From: Streptomyces rapamycinicus NRRL 5491
GTDB lineage: Bacteria; Actinomycetota; Actinomycetes; Streptomycetales; Streptomycetaceae
Reading direction: 5' to 3'
DNA length: 64,000 bases
Assembly: GCF_024298965.1 (NCBI RefSeq)
Contig: NZ_CP085193.1
Location: forward strand, 3,658,001-3,722,000
Part shown: positions 42,393-50,290 of the stretch, one piece after another
How positions within the stretch are numbered: position 1 is the first letter of the stretch
Layout: each line of letters opens with the position of its first letter
Program-made: the position numbers and the translations under genes
Notes under the pieces: generated by a model
The model's database searches: none
Told to the model about the DNA's origin: nothing
What the model saw: the letters and a program-made list of their open reading frames with translations, nothing else

Positions 42393-42988
42393 CAGCGGCC
42401 GGTGTCCGGGGTGGCCGCGGTGGCCTCGGAGAGCGCCTGGGCGAAGGCGAGGGTCTGACGGACGGTGTCGGGGCCGTCCCCGGCCTCGCTGACGCGCAGG
42501 CTGAGGTCGTCGGCGGTGGAGGAGCCGGTGTAGCCGTGGTCGGCCTCGCAGTTGGGGTCGCCGCAGGCGGCGGGCTCCAGGTCGAGGCGGCTGACGGCGC
42601 CCCAGCCGATGGTCAGCACGACCTCGCGGGGCAGCGTGCCCGGGGTGTACGACTCGGGGTTGGCGACGACGCGGCTGAGCACGACCGAGGAGATCCGCTG
42701 GAGCTTCACGGACTCGGTGGAGGTGGTTGCGTACGGCGACGGGGAGGTGCCGTCCGCGGCCTGCTCGTCGGTGTGGCTGACGATGAAGCGATTGTCCGTG
42801 AGGACGAGGACCGTCACATGGCGGCGGACCTCGTTGGCGTCGAAGGTGGTCTCCTGGTGGACCAGGTACGACACGATGGGCTCGCCGCCCACGGCGGCCT
42901 CCACCGCCTCGGCCACGAGTGCCGGGTAATAGCCACTGCGCTCGATCGCCGCGCGCAGCCCCTGGGTCGTCGTACCGGTCTTCGCCAT
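42392..42988 (-). CDS. DUF5998 family protein
   Basis: 198-residue soluble protein. It starts MAKTGTTTQGLRAAIERSGYYPALVAEAVEAAVGGEP and contains HQETTFDANEVRRHVTVLVLTDNRFIVSHTDE and CGDPNCEADHGYTG, where two cysteines and nearby acidic residues could hold a metal. I know the family as DUF5998, found in actinobacteria next to the phosphodiesterase; no function is known. The ATG at 42988 is chosen over an upstream start because MAKTGTTTQ is the conserved start. Upstream lie three repeats of a TCGGACGAC motif. Confidence 0.85.
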   Translation of the reverse strand: MAKTGTTTQGLRAAIERSGYYPALVAEAVEAAVGGEPIVSYLVHQETTFDANEVRRHVTVLVLTDNRFIVSHTDEQAADGTSPSPYATTSTESVKLQRISSVVLSRVVANPESYTPGTLPREVVLTIGWGAVSRLDLEPAACGDPNCEADHGYTGSSTADDLSLRVSEAGDGPDTVRQTLAFAQALSEATAATPDTGR

Positions 42989-43036
42989 GTGCACCATCCT
43001 ACGGGGCGACGCCGACACGGGCGCCCGTGCCCGTCA

Positions 43037-43090
43037 AGGCTCGGACGACTCACGCGGAGGTTCGGACGACCGCACACCTGGGTTCGGACG
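43037..43090. repeat. Three TCGGACGAC repeats at 21-22 nt spacing
   Basis: [CT]TCGGACGAC occurs with its first base at about 43038, 43059 and 43081, roughly two helical turns apart, in the gap between the DUF5998 start and the acetyltransferase stop. They might be operator sites for DUF5998 or a degenerate tandem duplication. Confidence 0.5.
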
Positions 43091-43104
43091 ACTCGGCGGG
43101 CGGC

Positions 43105-45972
43105 TCAATAGGCGGGCATGTGGCGGGGACCGAGGTCGGTGCGCGGGGGCGGCGGGGCGAGCCGAGCCGAGGCGCCGAGTACGGACAGGCCGTGCTGGGC
43201 GACGACGACGGGCTCGAGGTCGACGGCGACCATCTCGGGGTGGTCGTCCACCAGGCGGGACACCCTCAGCAGCAGCTCCTCGAGGGCCGCGGTGTCCACC
43301 GGCTTGGAACCGCGCCAGCCGAACAGCAGCGGCGCGGTCCGGATGGACCGGATCAGCTCGGCGGCGTCCTGGCCGGTGACGGGGACGAGACCGTGGGCGG
43401 TGTCGCCGAGCAGTTCGGACGGGGCACCGGCGAGCCCGAAGGAGAGCACGGCCCCGGCGGCGGGGTCGATGGCGGCCCGTACGACGGTGTCCACGCCGCG
43501 CGGTGCCATCCGCTGGACGACCAGCCCCAGCTCCTCGGGGCGGCCCAGGTAGCCGGTCAACTCGGCGTAGGCCCGGCGCAGTTCCGTCTCGCTGCCCAGC
43601 TCCAGCCGCACGCCGCCCAGGTCGGCGCGGTGCCGCAGATGGGAGGCGGTGGGCTTGAGCGCGACCGGGAAGCCGAGCCGCTCTGCGGCCTTCACGGCGG
43701 CGTCGGGGCCGGGCGCGGGGAGGGCGGGCAGCACGCTGACGCCGTAGCGGGCCAGCAGGCGCTGGGTGTCGGCGGCGGACAGTTCGACGCCGGGGCCCGT
43801 GCCGTCGCCGGTCCCGGCTCCTGTGCCGTCTCCGGCCCTACCGGCTCCTGTGCCGTCGCCGCCCCTGCCGGCTCCTGTGCCGTCGCCGCCAGTGCCGTCG
43901 GCCGGGGCGAGCAGCACCTGGATGTCGGCCGCCGCGCCCGCCTCGTCGATGTCGTCGTACTCCGGGACCCGCCCGGGCTCGGCGGCCTCCTCCCGCCAGC
44001 GCGCGTACCGCACGGCCTCGGCGAGCGCCCGTACGGCCCGCTCGGCGGCGGGGTAGGCGGGGATCCGGCGGGTGCCGGGGGCGGGCTCGCCGCCGGTGCC
44101 GGCCAGGGCCTGCGCGAGCTCCTGGATCTCCAGGTGGACCACCGCCACCGGTTTGGCCGGACCGGGCCCGGGGGCCTGCGCCGCCTCCCTTACGGCCGCG
44201 GCGAGGGCCTGAGCGCTGCCGTCGCCGACCCACGGGATGGCGGTGACGACGACGGCGTCGCAGGTGTCGTCGGCGAGGGCCTCGGTCAGGGCGCGCCGGA
44301 AGTCGTCCGGGGTGGCGTCCGTGGTCAGGTCGCGGGGCGGCAGCGGGCGGAGTTCCTCGGTGAGGCAGGCGTCGTAGGTGATCAGGCCGAGCGACTCGGA
44401 GTTGCCGAGGATGGCGACGCGCGGACCGGCGGGCAGCGGCTGGGAGGCGAGCAGCACCCCGGTGTCGGCGAGTTCGGTCACGGTGTCGACCCGGATGACG
44501 CCGGCCTGCCGCAGCAGATCGGAGACGGTGGCGTCCGGGATCCGGGTGGTGGGCACGGCGTGGCCGGTGGGGGCGCTGCCGGTGTGGCGGGCGCCCTTGA
44601 CGACGACCACCGGTTTGACGGCCGCGGTGCGCCTGGCGAGCCGGGTGAACTTGCGGGGGTTGCCGATCGACTCCAGGTACATCAGGACGACGTCGGTCAG
44701 CGGATCGTCGTACCAGTACTGGAGCAGGTCGTTGCCCGAGACGTCGGCGCGGTTCCCGGCGGACACGAAGGTCGATATTCCGGCGATCCCGGCGAGGCTC
44801 GCCAGCCCGGCGCCGCGCCGGTTCAGCCCGGACAGCAGCGCGATGCCGATGGCCCCGGACTGGGTGAACAGGCCCAGCCGGCCGGGGTTGGGCAGCTGCG
44901 GGGACAGGGAGGCGTTCAGCCGGACGCCGTCGGCGGTGTTGATGACGCCGAAGGCGTTGGGGCCGATGACGCGCATGCCGTAGGAGCGGGCCTGGCGTAC
45001 GAGGTCGCGCTGCCGGTCGCGGCCCTCGCCCCCGCTCTCGGCGTATCCGGCGGAGAGCACGACGAGCCCCTGGACGCCGTGGTCGCCGCATTCGGCCACG
45101 ACGGCGGGCACCCGCTCGGCGGGGACGGCGACGACGGCCAGGTCCACGGGCTCCTCTATGGCGCGCAGCGAGCGGTGGGCTAGGACGCCCTCGGGCTCCA
45201 GCCGCGTCATGTCGTCGGGGAAGGCGTGGTTGACGGCGTGGACGCGCCCCGTGAAGCCGGCGTCCAGGAGGTTGCGCAGCACGGTTCGGCCGACGCCGCC
45301 GGGTGTGCGGCTGGTGCCGATGACGGCCACGGAGCCGGGCGCGAGCAGCCGCTGGACGGACCGGGCCTCGGCGCGCTGCTCACGGGCGCGCATCACGGCC
45401 AGGGAGCGGTCGGTGGGTTCGAGGTCGAACTCGAGGCGGACGACCCCGTCCTCGAAGCTGCGCTTCTGGGTGTAGCCCGCGTCCGTGAACACCTTGATCA
45501 TCTTGTTGTTGGCGGGCAGCACCTCGGCGGCGAACCGCCGGATTCCGCGCTCGCGCGCCACGGCGGCGATGTGTTCGAGGAGCGCGGAGGCCACCCCGCG
45601 GCCCTGATGGGCGTCCTGGACGAGGAAGGCGACCTCGGCCTCGTCGGCGGGGGCCGCGGCGGGCATCCCCCGGCCGTCGATGCGGTCGTACCGAACGGTG
45701 GCGATGAACTCATCCCCCACGATGGCCGCCAGACCCACCCGGTCGACGTAGTCGTGGTGGGTGAAGCGGTGGACGTCGCGGTCGGAGAGACGGGGGTAGG
45801 GCGCGAAGAAGCGGTAGTACTTCGACTCGTCCGAGACCCGCTCGTAGAAGCTGACCAGCCGCTGCGCGTCATCGGTGGTGATGGGACGGATCTGTGCCGT
45901 ACCGCCGTCCCGGAGCACCACATCGGCTTCCCAGTGGGTCGGGTAGGCGTGATGGTCCGACGGGCTCCGCAT
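43105..45972 (-). CDS. GNAT acetyltransferase fused to an acetate-CoA-ligase-like protein (PatA type)
   Basis: 955-residue fusion. An N-terminal GNAT domain (about 15-185) has the acetyl-CoA loop QDAHQGRGVASALLEH. A NDP-forming acyl-CoA-synthetase-like part follows: a CoA-binding domain (from about 205, SVAVIGTSRTPGGVGRTVLRNL), flavodoxin-like domains (about 330-680, TQSGAIGIALLSGLNRRG, TDVVLMYLESIGNP) and a C-terminal ATP-grasp domain (about 730-955). Residues about 690-725 are a GDGTGAG-repeat linker. The family includes protein lysine acetyltransferases that control acyl-CoA synthetases (Pat/PatA); in the S. lividans enzyme the domain order is reversed, as here. The ATG at 45972 is chosen. 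Confidence 0.85.
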   Translation of the reverse strand: MRSPSDHHAYPTHWEADVVLRDGGTAQIRPITTDDAQRLVSFYERVSDESKYYRFFAPYPRLSDRDVHRFTHHDYVDRVGLAAIVGDEFIATVRYDRIDGRGMPAAAPADEAEVAFLVQDAHQGRGVASALLEHIAAVARERGIRRFAAEVLPANNKMIKVFTDAGYTQKRSFEDGVVRLEFDLEPTDRSLAVMRAREQRAEARSVQRLLAPGSVAVIGTSRTPGGVGRTVLRNLLDAGFTGRVHAVNHAFPDDMTRLEPEGVLAHRSLRAIEEPVDLAVVAVPAERVPAVVAECGDHGVQGLVVLSAGYAESGGEGRDRQRDLVRQARSYGMRVIGPNAFGVINTADGVRLNASLSPQLPNPGRLGLFTQSGAIGIALLSGLNRRGAGLASLAGIAGISTFVSAGNRADVSGNDLLQYWYDDPLTDVVLMYLESIGNPRKFTRLARRTAAVKPVVVVKGARHTGSAPTGHAVPTTRIPDATVSDLLRQAGVIRVDTVTELADTGVLLASQPLPAGPRVAILGNSESLGLITYDACLTEELRPLPPRDLTTDATPDDFRRALTEALADDTCDAVVVTAIPWVGDGSAQALAAAVREAAQAPGPGPAKPVAVVHLEIQELAQALAGTGGEPAPGTRRIPAYPAAERAVRALAEAVRYARWREEAAEPGRVPEYDDIDEAGAAADIQVLLAPADGTGGDGTGAGRGGDGTGAGRAGDGTGAGTGDGTGPGVELSAADTQRLLARYGVSVLPALPAPGPDAAVKAAERLGFPVALKPTASHLRHRADLGGVRLELGSETELRRAYAELTGYLGRPEELGLVVQRMAPRGVDTVVRAAIDPAAGAVLSFGLAGAPSELLGDTAHGLVPVTGQDAAELIRSIRTAPLLFGWRGSKPVDTAALEELLLRVSRLVDDHPEMVAVDLEPVVVAQHGLSVLGASARLAPPPPRTDLGPRHMPAY

Positions 45973-46118
45973 GGGAGCCAGGGTACGGGCCCGCCCGGTC
46001 CGGATGGTGGACACCCTTGCGTGGGGGCCAAGTGTCGGGGGAAGGTCCGTATCGGACCGGTCCGGGCATGGCCGGGCCCACTCGGACATCGTTCGGGTGT
46101 ATCCGGACACCGTATGAT

Positions 46119-46134
46119 TTTGGTCTAGACAACA
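46119..46134 (+). promoter_or_regulatory. DasR-type dre site before ptsH
   Basis: TTTGGTCTAGACAACA agrees with the DasR consensus ACTGGTCTAGACCACT in the GGTCTAGAC core and most flanks. It lies 28 bases upstream of the HPr start, so DasR, which responds to glucosamine-6-phosphate, probably represses ptsH. Confidence 0.75.
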
Positions 46135-46161
46135 GCACCGTCACACCTGAAGGGCAACACC

Positions 46162-46443
46162 ATGGCTGAGCGCCGCGTCACCATCGGCTGGGCCGAGGGC
46201 CTGCACGCCCGCCCTGCGTCGATCTTCGTCCGGGCGGCCACCGCCGCCGGCGTCCCCATCACGATCGCCAAGGGCGACGGCACCCCGGTCAACGCCGCCT
46301 CCATGCTGGCCGTGCTCGGCCTGGGCGCCCAGGGCGGCGAGGAGGTCGTCCTCGCTTCCGACGCGGACGACGCCGAGGTCGCGCTCGACCGTCTGGCGAA
46401 GCTGGTGGCGGAGGGGCTCGAGGAGCTTCCCGAGACCGTCTGA
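46162..46443 (+). CDS. ptsH: HPr phosphocarrier protein of the PTS
   Basis: 93-residue HPr. The active-site histidine is H15 in LHARPAS. HPr passes phosphate from enzyme I to enzyme IIA of sugar transport systems, including N-acetylglucosamine uptake in streptomycetes. The Ser46-type regulatory site is replaced in part by NAASMLAVL, where S47 sits in the usual place. The gene is a single-gene unit between a dre site upstream and a strong hairpin terminator, in line with control by DasR. Confidence 0.96.
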   Translation: MAERRVTIGWAEGLHARPASIFVRAATAAGVPITIAKGDGTPVNAASMLAVLGLGAQGGEEVVLASDADDAEVALDRLAKLVAEGLEELPETV

Positions 46444-46506
46444 CCCCGGGCGAGCCCTGCCTGGAATTCCCGGGTGATTCCCGGGGCGATTTCAGGAATT
46501 CGGCAC

Positions 46507-46547
46507 GGCGGGGCCGCGGTGGCCGTACCGGCCACCGCGGCCCCGCC
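46507..46547 (+). terminator. Intrinsic terminator after ptsH
   Basis: GGCGGGGCCGCGGTGGCC (46507-46524) pairs with GGCCACCGCGGCCCCGCC (46530-46547), an 18-bp perfect stem with a five-base loop, followed by ATTTTCTGTTT. It has both the stem and a T-rich tail. Confidence 0.95.
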
Positions 46548-46608
46548 ATTTTCTGTTTCGGCGCACGGAATTTCCAAGGAGTCCAAGGAGTTGTATACGG
46601 GAGTTCTG

Positions 46609-47364
46609 TTAATTCCGGCCGCTCGCCGTGTTGACGGAATGTTTCGAAGTCCTCACCGGAATCGGGCGGCGCAGCCGGTATTCCGACAGCGCGCGCTCGG
46701 TGTGCGCCGTGGCGAGCGCCCGCGCGCGGTCGGCGTCGCCGCGCGCCACCGCGTCCACCAGCGCGCCGTGCTCCGCCCAGGACTCCACGGCCCGTGCGGC
46801 CGGGTCGGGGCGCGCGGCGCCCTCGGGCGGCACGGGCCGCGACCCGGGAGCGGCGGCGTACACCCACGCGGTCTTACGGCGCAGCTGGACGAGCAGCGCG
46901 GCCAGGCTCGGGCTGCCGGACGCCTGGGCGAGCGTCTCGTGGAACCAGTCTCCCAGCGGCCGCAGTTCGCCGAGCTGACCGCCCTGGGCGCGCTCCCGGC
47001 CGAGCCGGACCAGTCCGCGCAGCACCTTCAGATGGGCCTCGGTGCGGCGCTGTGCGGCCCGCGCGGCGCCCAGCGGCTCCAGCAGCGCGCGGATGTCCAG
47101 CAGGTCGGCGGCCTCGCGCTCTGAGGGCTGGGCGACACAGGCCCCCGCGTGCCGCCGGGTCGTCACGAAGCCCTCGGACTCCAGGGTGCGCAGGGCCTCG
47201 CGGACCGGCACCCGGGAGACGCCGTAGCGCCGCGCGAGCAGTTCCTCGGTGAGGCGACTGCCGGGCTGATACGCGCCGGAGACGATGTCGTCGCGAATCG
47301 CCGCGCAGACCGCGTGTGCCGAAATCCGGCGACCGCCCTGGACCGCGTTCGTATCCCCGCTCAC
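46609..47364 (-). CDS. GntR-family (FadR/FCD) transcriptional regulator
   Basis: 251-residue regulator. The winged helix-turn-helix (about 10-75) has LTEELLARRYGVSRVPVREALRTLESEGFV, and an all-helical FCD effector domain follows (about 95-225). The FCD metal-binding pattern is only partly visible (WFHETLAQA). The start is GTG at 47364, and the ribosome site is poor. FCD regulators sense organic acids or sugars. The gene sits between ptsH (convergent) and the M23 peptidase, and no target gene is adjacent, so its role is open. From memory, a GntR gene is also next to ptsH in S. coelicolor. Confidence 0.88.
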   Translation of the reverse strand: MSGDTNAVQGGRRISAHAVCAAIRDDIVSGAYQPGSRLTEELLARRYGVSRVPVREALRTLESEGFVTTRRHAGACVAQPSEREAADLLDIRALLEPLGAARAAQRRTEAHLKVLRGLVRLGRERAQGGQLGELRPLGDWFHETLAQASGSPSLAALLVQLRRKTAWVYAAAPGSRPVPPEGAARPDPAARAVESWAEHGALVDAVARGDADRARALATAHTERALSEYRLRRPIPVRTSKHSVNTASGRN

Positions 47365-47515
47365 TTACGGTCCCGCATTGTCGAACCTCCGCCTTAACGC
47401 CCGCGAAACGCGGCCATGGAATGCGCGTTGACCGACTCTATTCCACATGGCCGCCATTTCCGATGGCGGGAAGCATTTCATGGCTGTTTTTTGGTCAGCC
47501 GGGCGGCGGCACGCC

Positions 47516-47544
47516 GAAGGCCCCGTCCTGCGGACGGGGCCTTC
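47516..47544 (-). terminator. Hairpin after the M23 peptidase gene
   Basis: GAAGGCCCCGTC (47516-47527) pairs with GACGGGGCCTTC (47533-47544) around a five-base loop, a 12-bp stem downstream of the minus-strand gene. Confidence 0.75.
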
Positions 47545-47619
47545 TCGGAAGTCTCACGGGGTCTCGGGATCTCGGGATCGTGAGACCGCGCGCGGCGTTC
47601 GCGTCGGACGCGCGACGGG

Positions 47620-48414
47620 TCAGACGTTGACGCCGTGCGTGCGCAGGTACGACAGGGGGTCCATGTCCGAGCCGTAGTCCGGGCTGGTGCGGGCTTCGAA
47701 GTGCAGATGCGGTCCGGTGACGTTGCCGGTGGCGCCCGACAGGCCGATCTGCTGGCCGGGGGTGACCTTCTGGCCGACCGAGACGCTGATGGACGACAGG
47801 TGGCCGTACTGGGTGTACGTGCCGTCGTTCATCTTGATGACGACGTTGTTGCCGTAGGAGCCGCCCCAGCCCGCCTCCACGATCTCGCCCATGCCCACGG
47901 AGTGCACCGTGGTGCCGGTGGAGGCGTGGAAGTCGATGCCGGTGTGGCTGCCGGAGGACCACAGACCGCTGGACGCCTGGTAGCCGGTGGAGACGTAGGA
48001 GCCGCTGATCGGCGACACGAAGGTGTTGATGCGCTTGCGCTCGGCCTCGCGCGCCGCGCGCTCCTTGGCCTCGCGCTCGGCCTTGGCCTTCTTCGCCGCG
48101 GCCTCCGCCTTTCTGGCGGCCTCCTGGCGGGCGATCGCCTCTGCCTTGGCCTTGGCGGCGGCCTGCTCGGCGGCGGTCTCCTGGGACTGCGCCTGGGCCT
48201 CGATGTGGTCCGCGATCCCGTCGCCGATCACGATCGCCTGGGTCAGACCGGTCTGCTGGGGATTGGGGCCCCCGTCGGCCGCGAACGCCTGTCCGGTGAT
48301 CCCGGCGACCACACCCGAGGCGACGGTCGTGATGCCCACGACGTTCGCACTCGTGCGGATGTTGACCTTGTTGGTGCGGCGGTGCTTACCGGTGGCAGTG
48401 CGGGTGGACGCCAT
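47620..48414 (-). CDS. Secreted M23-family peptidoglycan peptidase
   Basis: 264-residue exported metallopeptidase. An N-terminal signal sequence (basic TGKHRRTNKVN, hydrophobic VVGITTVASGVVAGITGQAFA) is followed by a coiled-coil-like, Lys/Ala/Glu-rich helix (about 75-130), then the LytM domain (about 135-260). The zinc ligands are H and D in GSHTGIDFH and H in HLHFE (GPHLHFEAR). It cuts peptidoglycan cross-bridges during growth or sporulation. The mRNA leader contains a ydaO-type c-di-AMP riboswitch, a known arrangement for Streptomyces cell-wall hydrolase genes. The start is ATG at 48414; an in-frame GTG four codons earlier is an alternative. Confidence 0.93.
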   Translation of the reverse strand: MASTRTATGKHRRTNKVNIRTSANVVGITTVASGVVAGITGQAFAADGGPNPQQTGLTQAIVIGDGIADHIEAQAQSQETAAEQAAAKAKAEAIARQEAARKAEAAAKKAKAEREAKERAAREAERKRINTFVSPISGSYVSTGYQASSGLWSSGSHTGIDFHASTGTTVHSVGMGEIVEAGWGGSYGNNVVIKMNDGTYTQYGHLSSISVSVGQKVTPGQQIGLSGATGNVTGPHLHFEARTSPDYGSDMDPLSYLRTHGVNV

Positions 48415-48440
48415 ACTGAGGCGCACTCCTTTCCTTCCTT

Positions 48441-48590
48441 CTCGCCTACCGGGTTAGCTGACGGGTTCGGAGCAGGAAGGTCTCCTACGGACCCCTCCCC
48501 CGGCCGGGGAAGGCGCCCGATTCACCCCTGGGGACGTGTTGGGTCCCCGGCTCCCCTGGCTTGCGCCGTACGGGGACTCGGCGATGACTG
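48441..48590 (-). ncRNA. ydaO/yuaA-type c-di-AMP riboswitch
   Basis: Read on the minus strand, the leader shows the conserved segments of this class: AGCCGGGGACCCAA, then GGGGTGAATC, then CCGAACCCGTCAGCTAACCCGG and the closing GGTAGGCG before the ribosome site GGAAAGGAG. The limits are approximate. The riboswitch binds c-di-AMP and normally turns expression off; here it would control the M23 peptidase. Confidence 0.85.
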
Positions 48591-48733
48591 TCCGGTGCCG
48601 CGGGTGCGGCGGGTCGCTGGCGAACAGCCGGACTGACGCTAAACGGGCCCGCTTTCGATCACAAACGGTTCCGGTTTTTTGTTGCTCTCCCCACAAACCA
48701 AACAAGCAGTCAATCCCATAAATCGGGCATGTC

Positions 48734-48772
48734 GGAAGGGCCCCGGCGCCCTTTCGGGGCCGGGGTCCTTCC
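48734..48772 (-). terminator. Hairpin after the M16 peptidase operon
   Basis: GGAAGGGCCCCGGC...GCCGGGGTCCTTCC: 14-base arms with one G-U pair and a bulge, loop TTTC, about 110 bases past the stop of the second M16 gene. Confidence 0.7.
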
Positions 48773-48883
48773 GCTGTCGGCTCATGGACCGGACGTCCGC
48801 CGGACCGCCTGCCGGGCCGTCAGCGAGCCGGCCGGACCGGCGGTTCCGCGCACGGATCCGGCCAACTCTCGTCGGCCGTCGGC

Positions 48884-50290
48884 TCAGTTGGAGATGACGC
48901 GCACTTCGCCGATGCCCAGCGCCCGGACCGGCTCCTCGATCGCCGAGGCGTCCCCGACCAGCACCGTGACCAGCCGGTCCGCCGGGAAGGCGCTCACCAC
49001 CGCGGCGGTGGCCTCCACCGTGCCGGTCTCCGCCAGACGGGCGTACAACTGCGCCTGGAAGTCGTCCGGAAGATGCTGCTCGACCTGGTCGGCGAGGGTG
49101 TTCGCGACGGACGCCGCCGTCTCGTACTTCAGCGGGGCGACGCCCACCAGGTTCTGCACCGCGACATCGCGCTCGTCGTCGGTCAGCCCCTCCTCCTTCA
49201 GCGTGCGCAGCACCTTCCAGAGGTCGTCCAGCGCGGGGCCGGTGACCTCGGTGGCCACCGAACCGCTGATCGCCAGCATCGAGGCGCCCGTGGAGCCGCC
49301 CGCGGGCGACGGGGGCCCGGAGCGCAGCACCTGGCCGAAGGCGCGCACCCCGTAGGTGTAGCCCTTCTCCTCGCGCAGCACGCGGTCCAGGCGGGAGGTG
49401 AGGGTGCCGCCCATGCAGTACGTGCCGAGCACCTGCGCGGGCCAGACCCGGTCGTGGCGGTCGGCGCCCACGCGCCCGATGAGCAGCTGGGTCTGCACCG
49501 CGCCCGGCCGGTCGACGATCACGACACGGCCGGTGTCGTCCGCGACGATCGGGGGGGCCGTGCGCGGCGCGCCCGCCCCGCCCGTCCAGGCGCCGAGGGT
49601 GTCGGCGAGTGCCCGGTCAAGGTCGACACCGCCGAGGTCGCCCACGATGACGGCCGTGGCGGTGGAGGGGCGGAGATGCGCCTCGTAGAAGGCCCGCACG
49701 GCCGCGGCGTCGATACCCTCGATGGTCTCCTGGGTGCCCTGGCGCGGCCGGGACATCCGCGACTCGGCCGGGAAGAGCTCCGCGGAGAGGGCCATGGAGG
49801 CGCGGCGGGCCGGGTTGGCCAGCTCATGGGGGATCTCGTCCAGCCGGTTGCGCACCAGCCGCTCGACCTCGCCGTCCGGGAAGGCGGGGGCGCGCAGCGC
49901 GTCGGCCAGCAGACCGAGCGCCTTGGTCAGCCGGGAGACCGGGACCTCCAGGGAGACGCGGACGCCGGCGTGGTCGGCGTGGGCGTCCAGCGTGGCGCCG
50001 CAGCGCTCGAGCTCGGCGGCGAACTCCTCGGCGTCATGCTTGTCGGTGCCCTCCGAGAGGGCGCGCGCCATGATCGTGGCGACGCCTTCGAGCCCGGCCG
50101 GCTCGGCGTCCAGCGGCGCCTCCAGGTTGATCTCGACGGCGACGACCTGCTGACCGGGGCGGTGGCAGCGCAGCACGGCGAGGCCGTTGGGCAGCTCACC
50201 GCGCTCGGGGGCCGGGAACGCCCACGGCCTGGGGGCGCCGCCCTTGGGCTGCGGGTGGAAGGTCATGGTCGCGGTGACGGCGTCGCTCAC
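48884..50290 (-). CDS. M16 peptidase family protein, non-catalytic partner
   Basis: 468-residue M16-fold protein. The segment where the zinc motif HxxEH should be reads GLEGVATIMARALSEGTDKH and lacks it, so this is the catalytically silent subunit, as in mitochondrial processing peptidase alpha. The C-terminal half has the R/Y pair typical of M16C domains (REEKGYTYGVRAF). It would form a heterodimer with the product of the upstream gene. The GTG at 50290, with GGAGG eight bases upstream, overlaps that gene's stop by four bases. Confidence 0.9.
   Translation of the reverse strand: MSDAVTATMTFHPQPKGGAPRPWAFPAPERGELPNGLAVLRCHRPGQQVVAVEINLEAPLDAEPAGLEGVATIMARALSEGTDKHDAEEFAAELERCGATLDAHADHAGVRVSLEVPVSRLTKALGLLADALRAPAFPDGEVERLVRNRLDEIPHELANPARRASMALSAELFPAESRMSRPRQGTQETIEGIDAAAVRAFYEAHLRPSTATAVIVGDLGGVDLDRALADTLGAWTGGAGAPRTAPPIVADDTGRVVIVDRPGAVQTQLLIGRVGADRHDRVWPAQVLGTYCMGGTLTSRLDRVLREEKGYTYGVRAFGQVLRSGPPSPAGGSTGASMLAISGSVATEVTGPALDDLWKVLRTLKEEGLTDDERDVAVQNLVGVAPLKYETAASVANTLADQVEQHLPDDFQAQLYARLAETGTVEATAAVVSAFPADRLVTVLVGDASAIEEPVRALGIGEVRVISN

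Larger units (their letters stand above)
48415..48883. other. Riboswitch leader and 3' region of the M16 operon
   Basis: 469 bases without a gene. From right to left: the hairpin after the M16 gene, an AT-rich promoter patch (48660-48730), and the c-di-AMP riboswitch leader. No other frame is supported. Confidence 0.7.
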
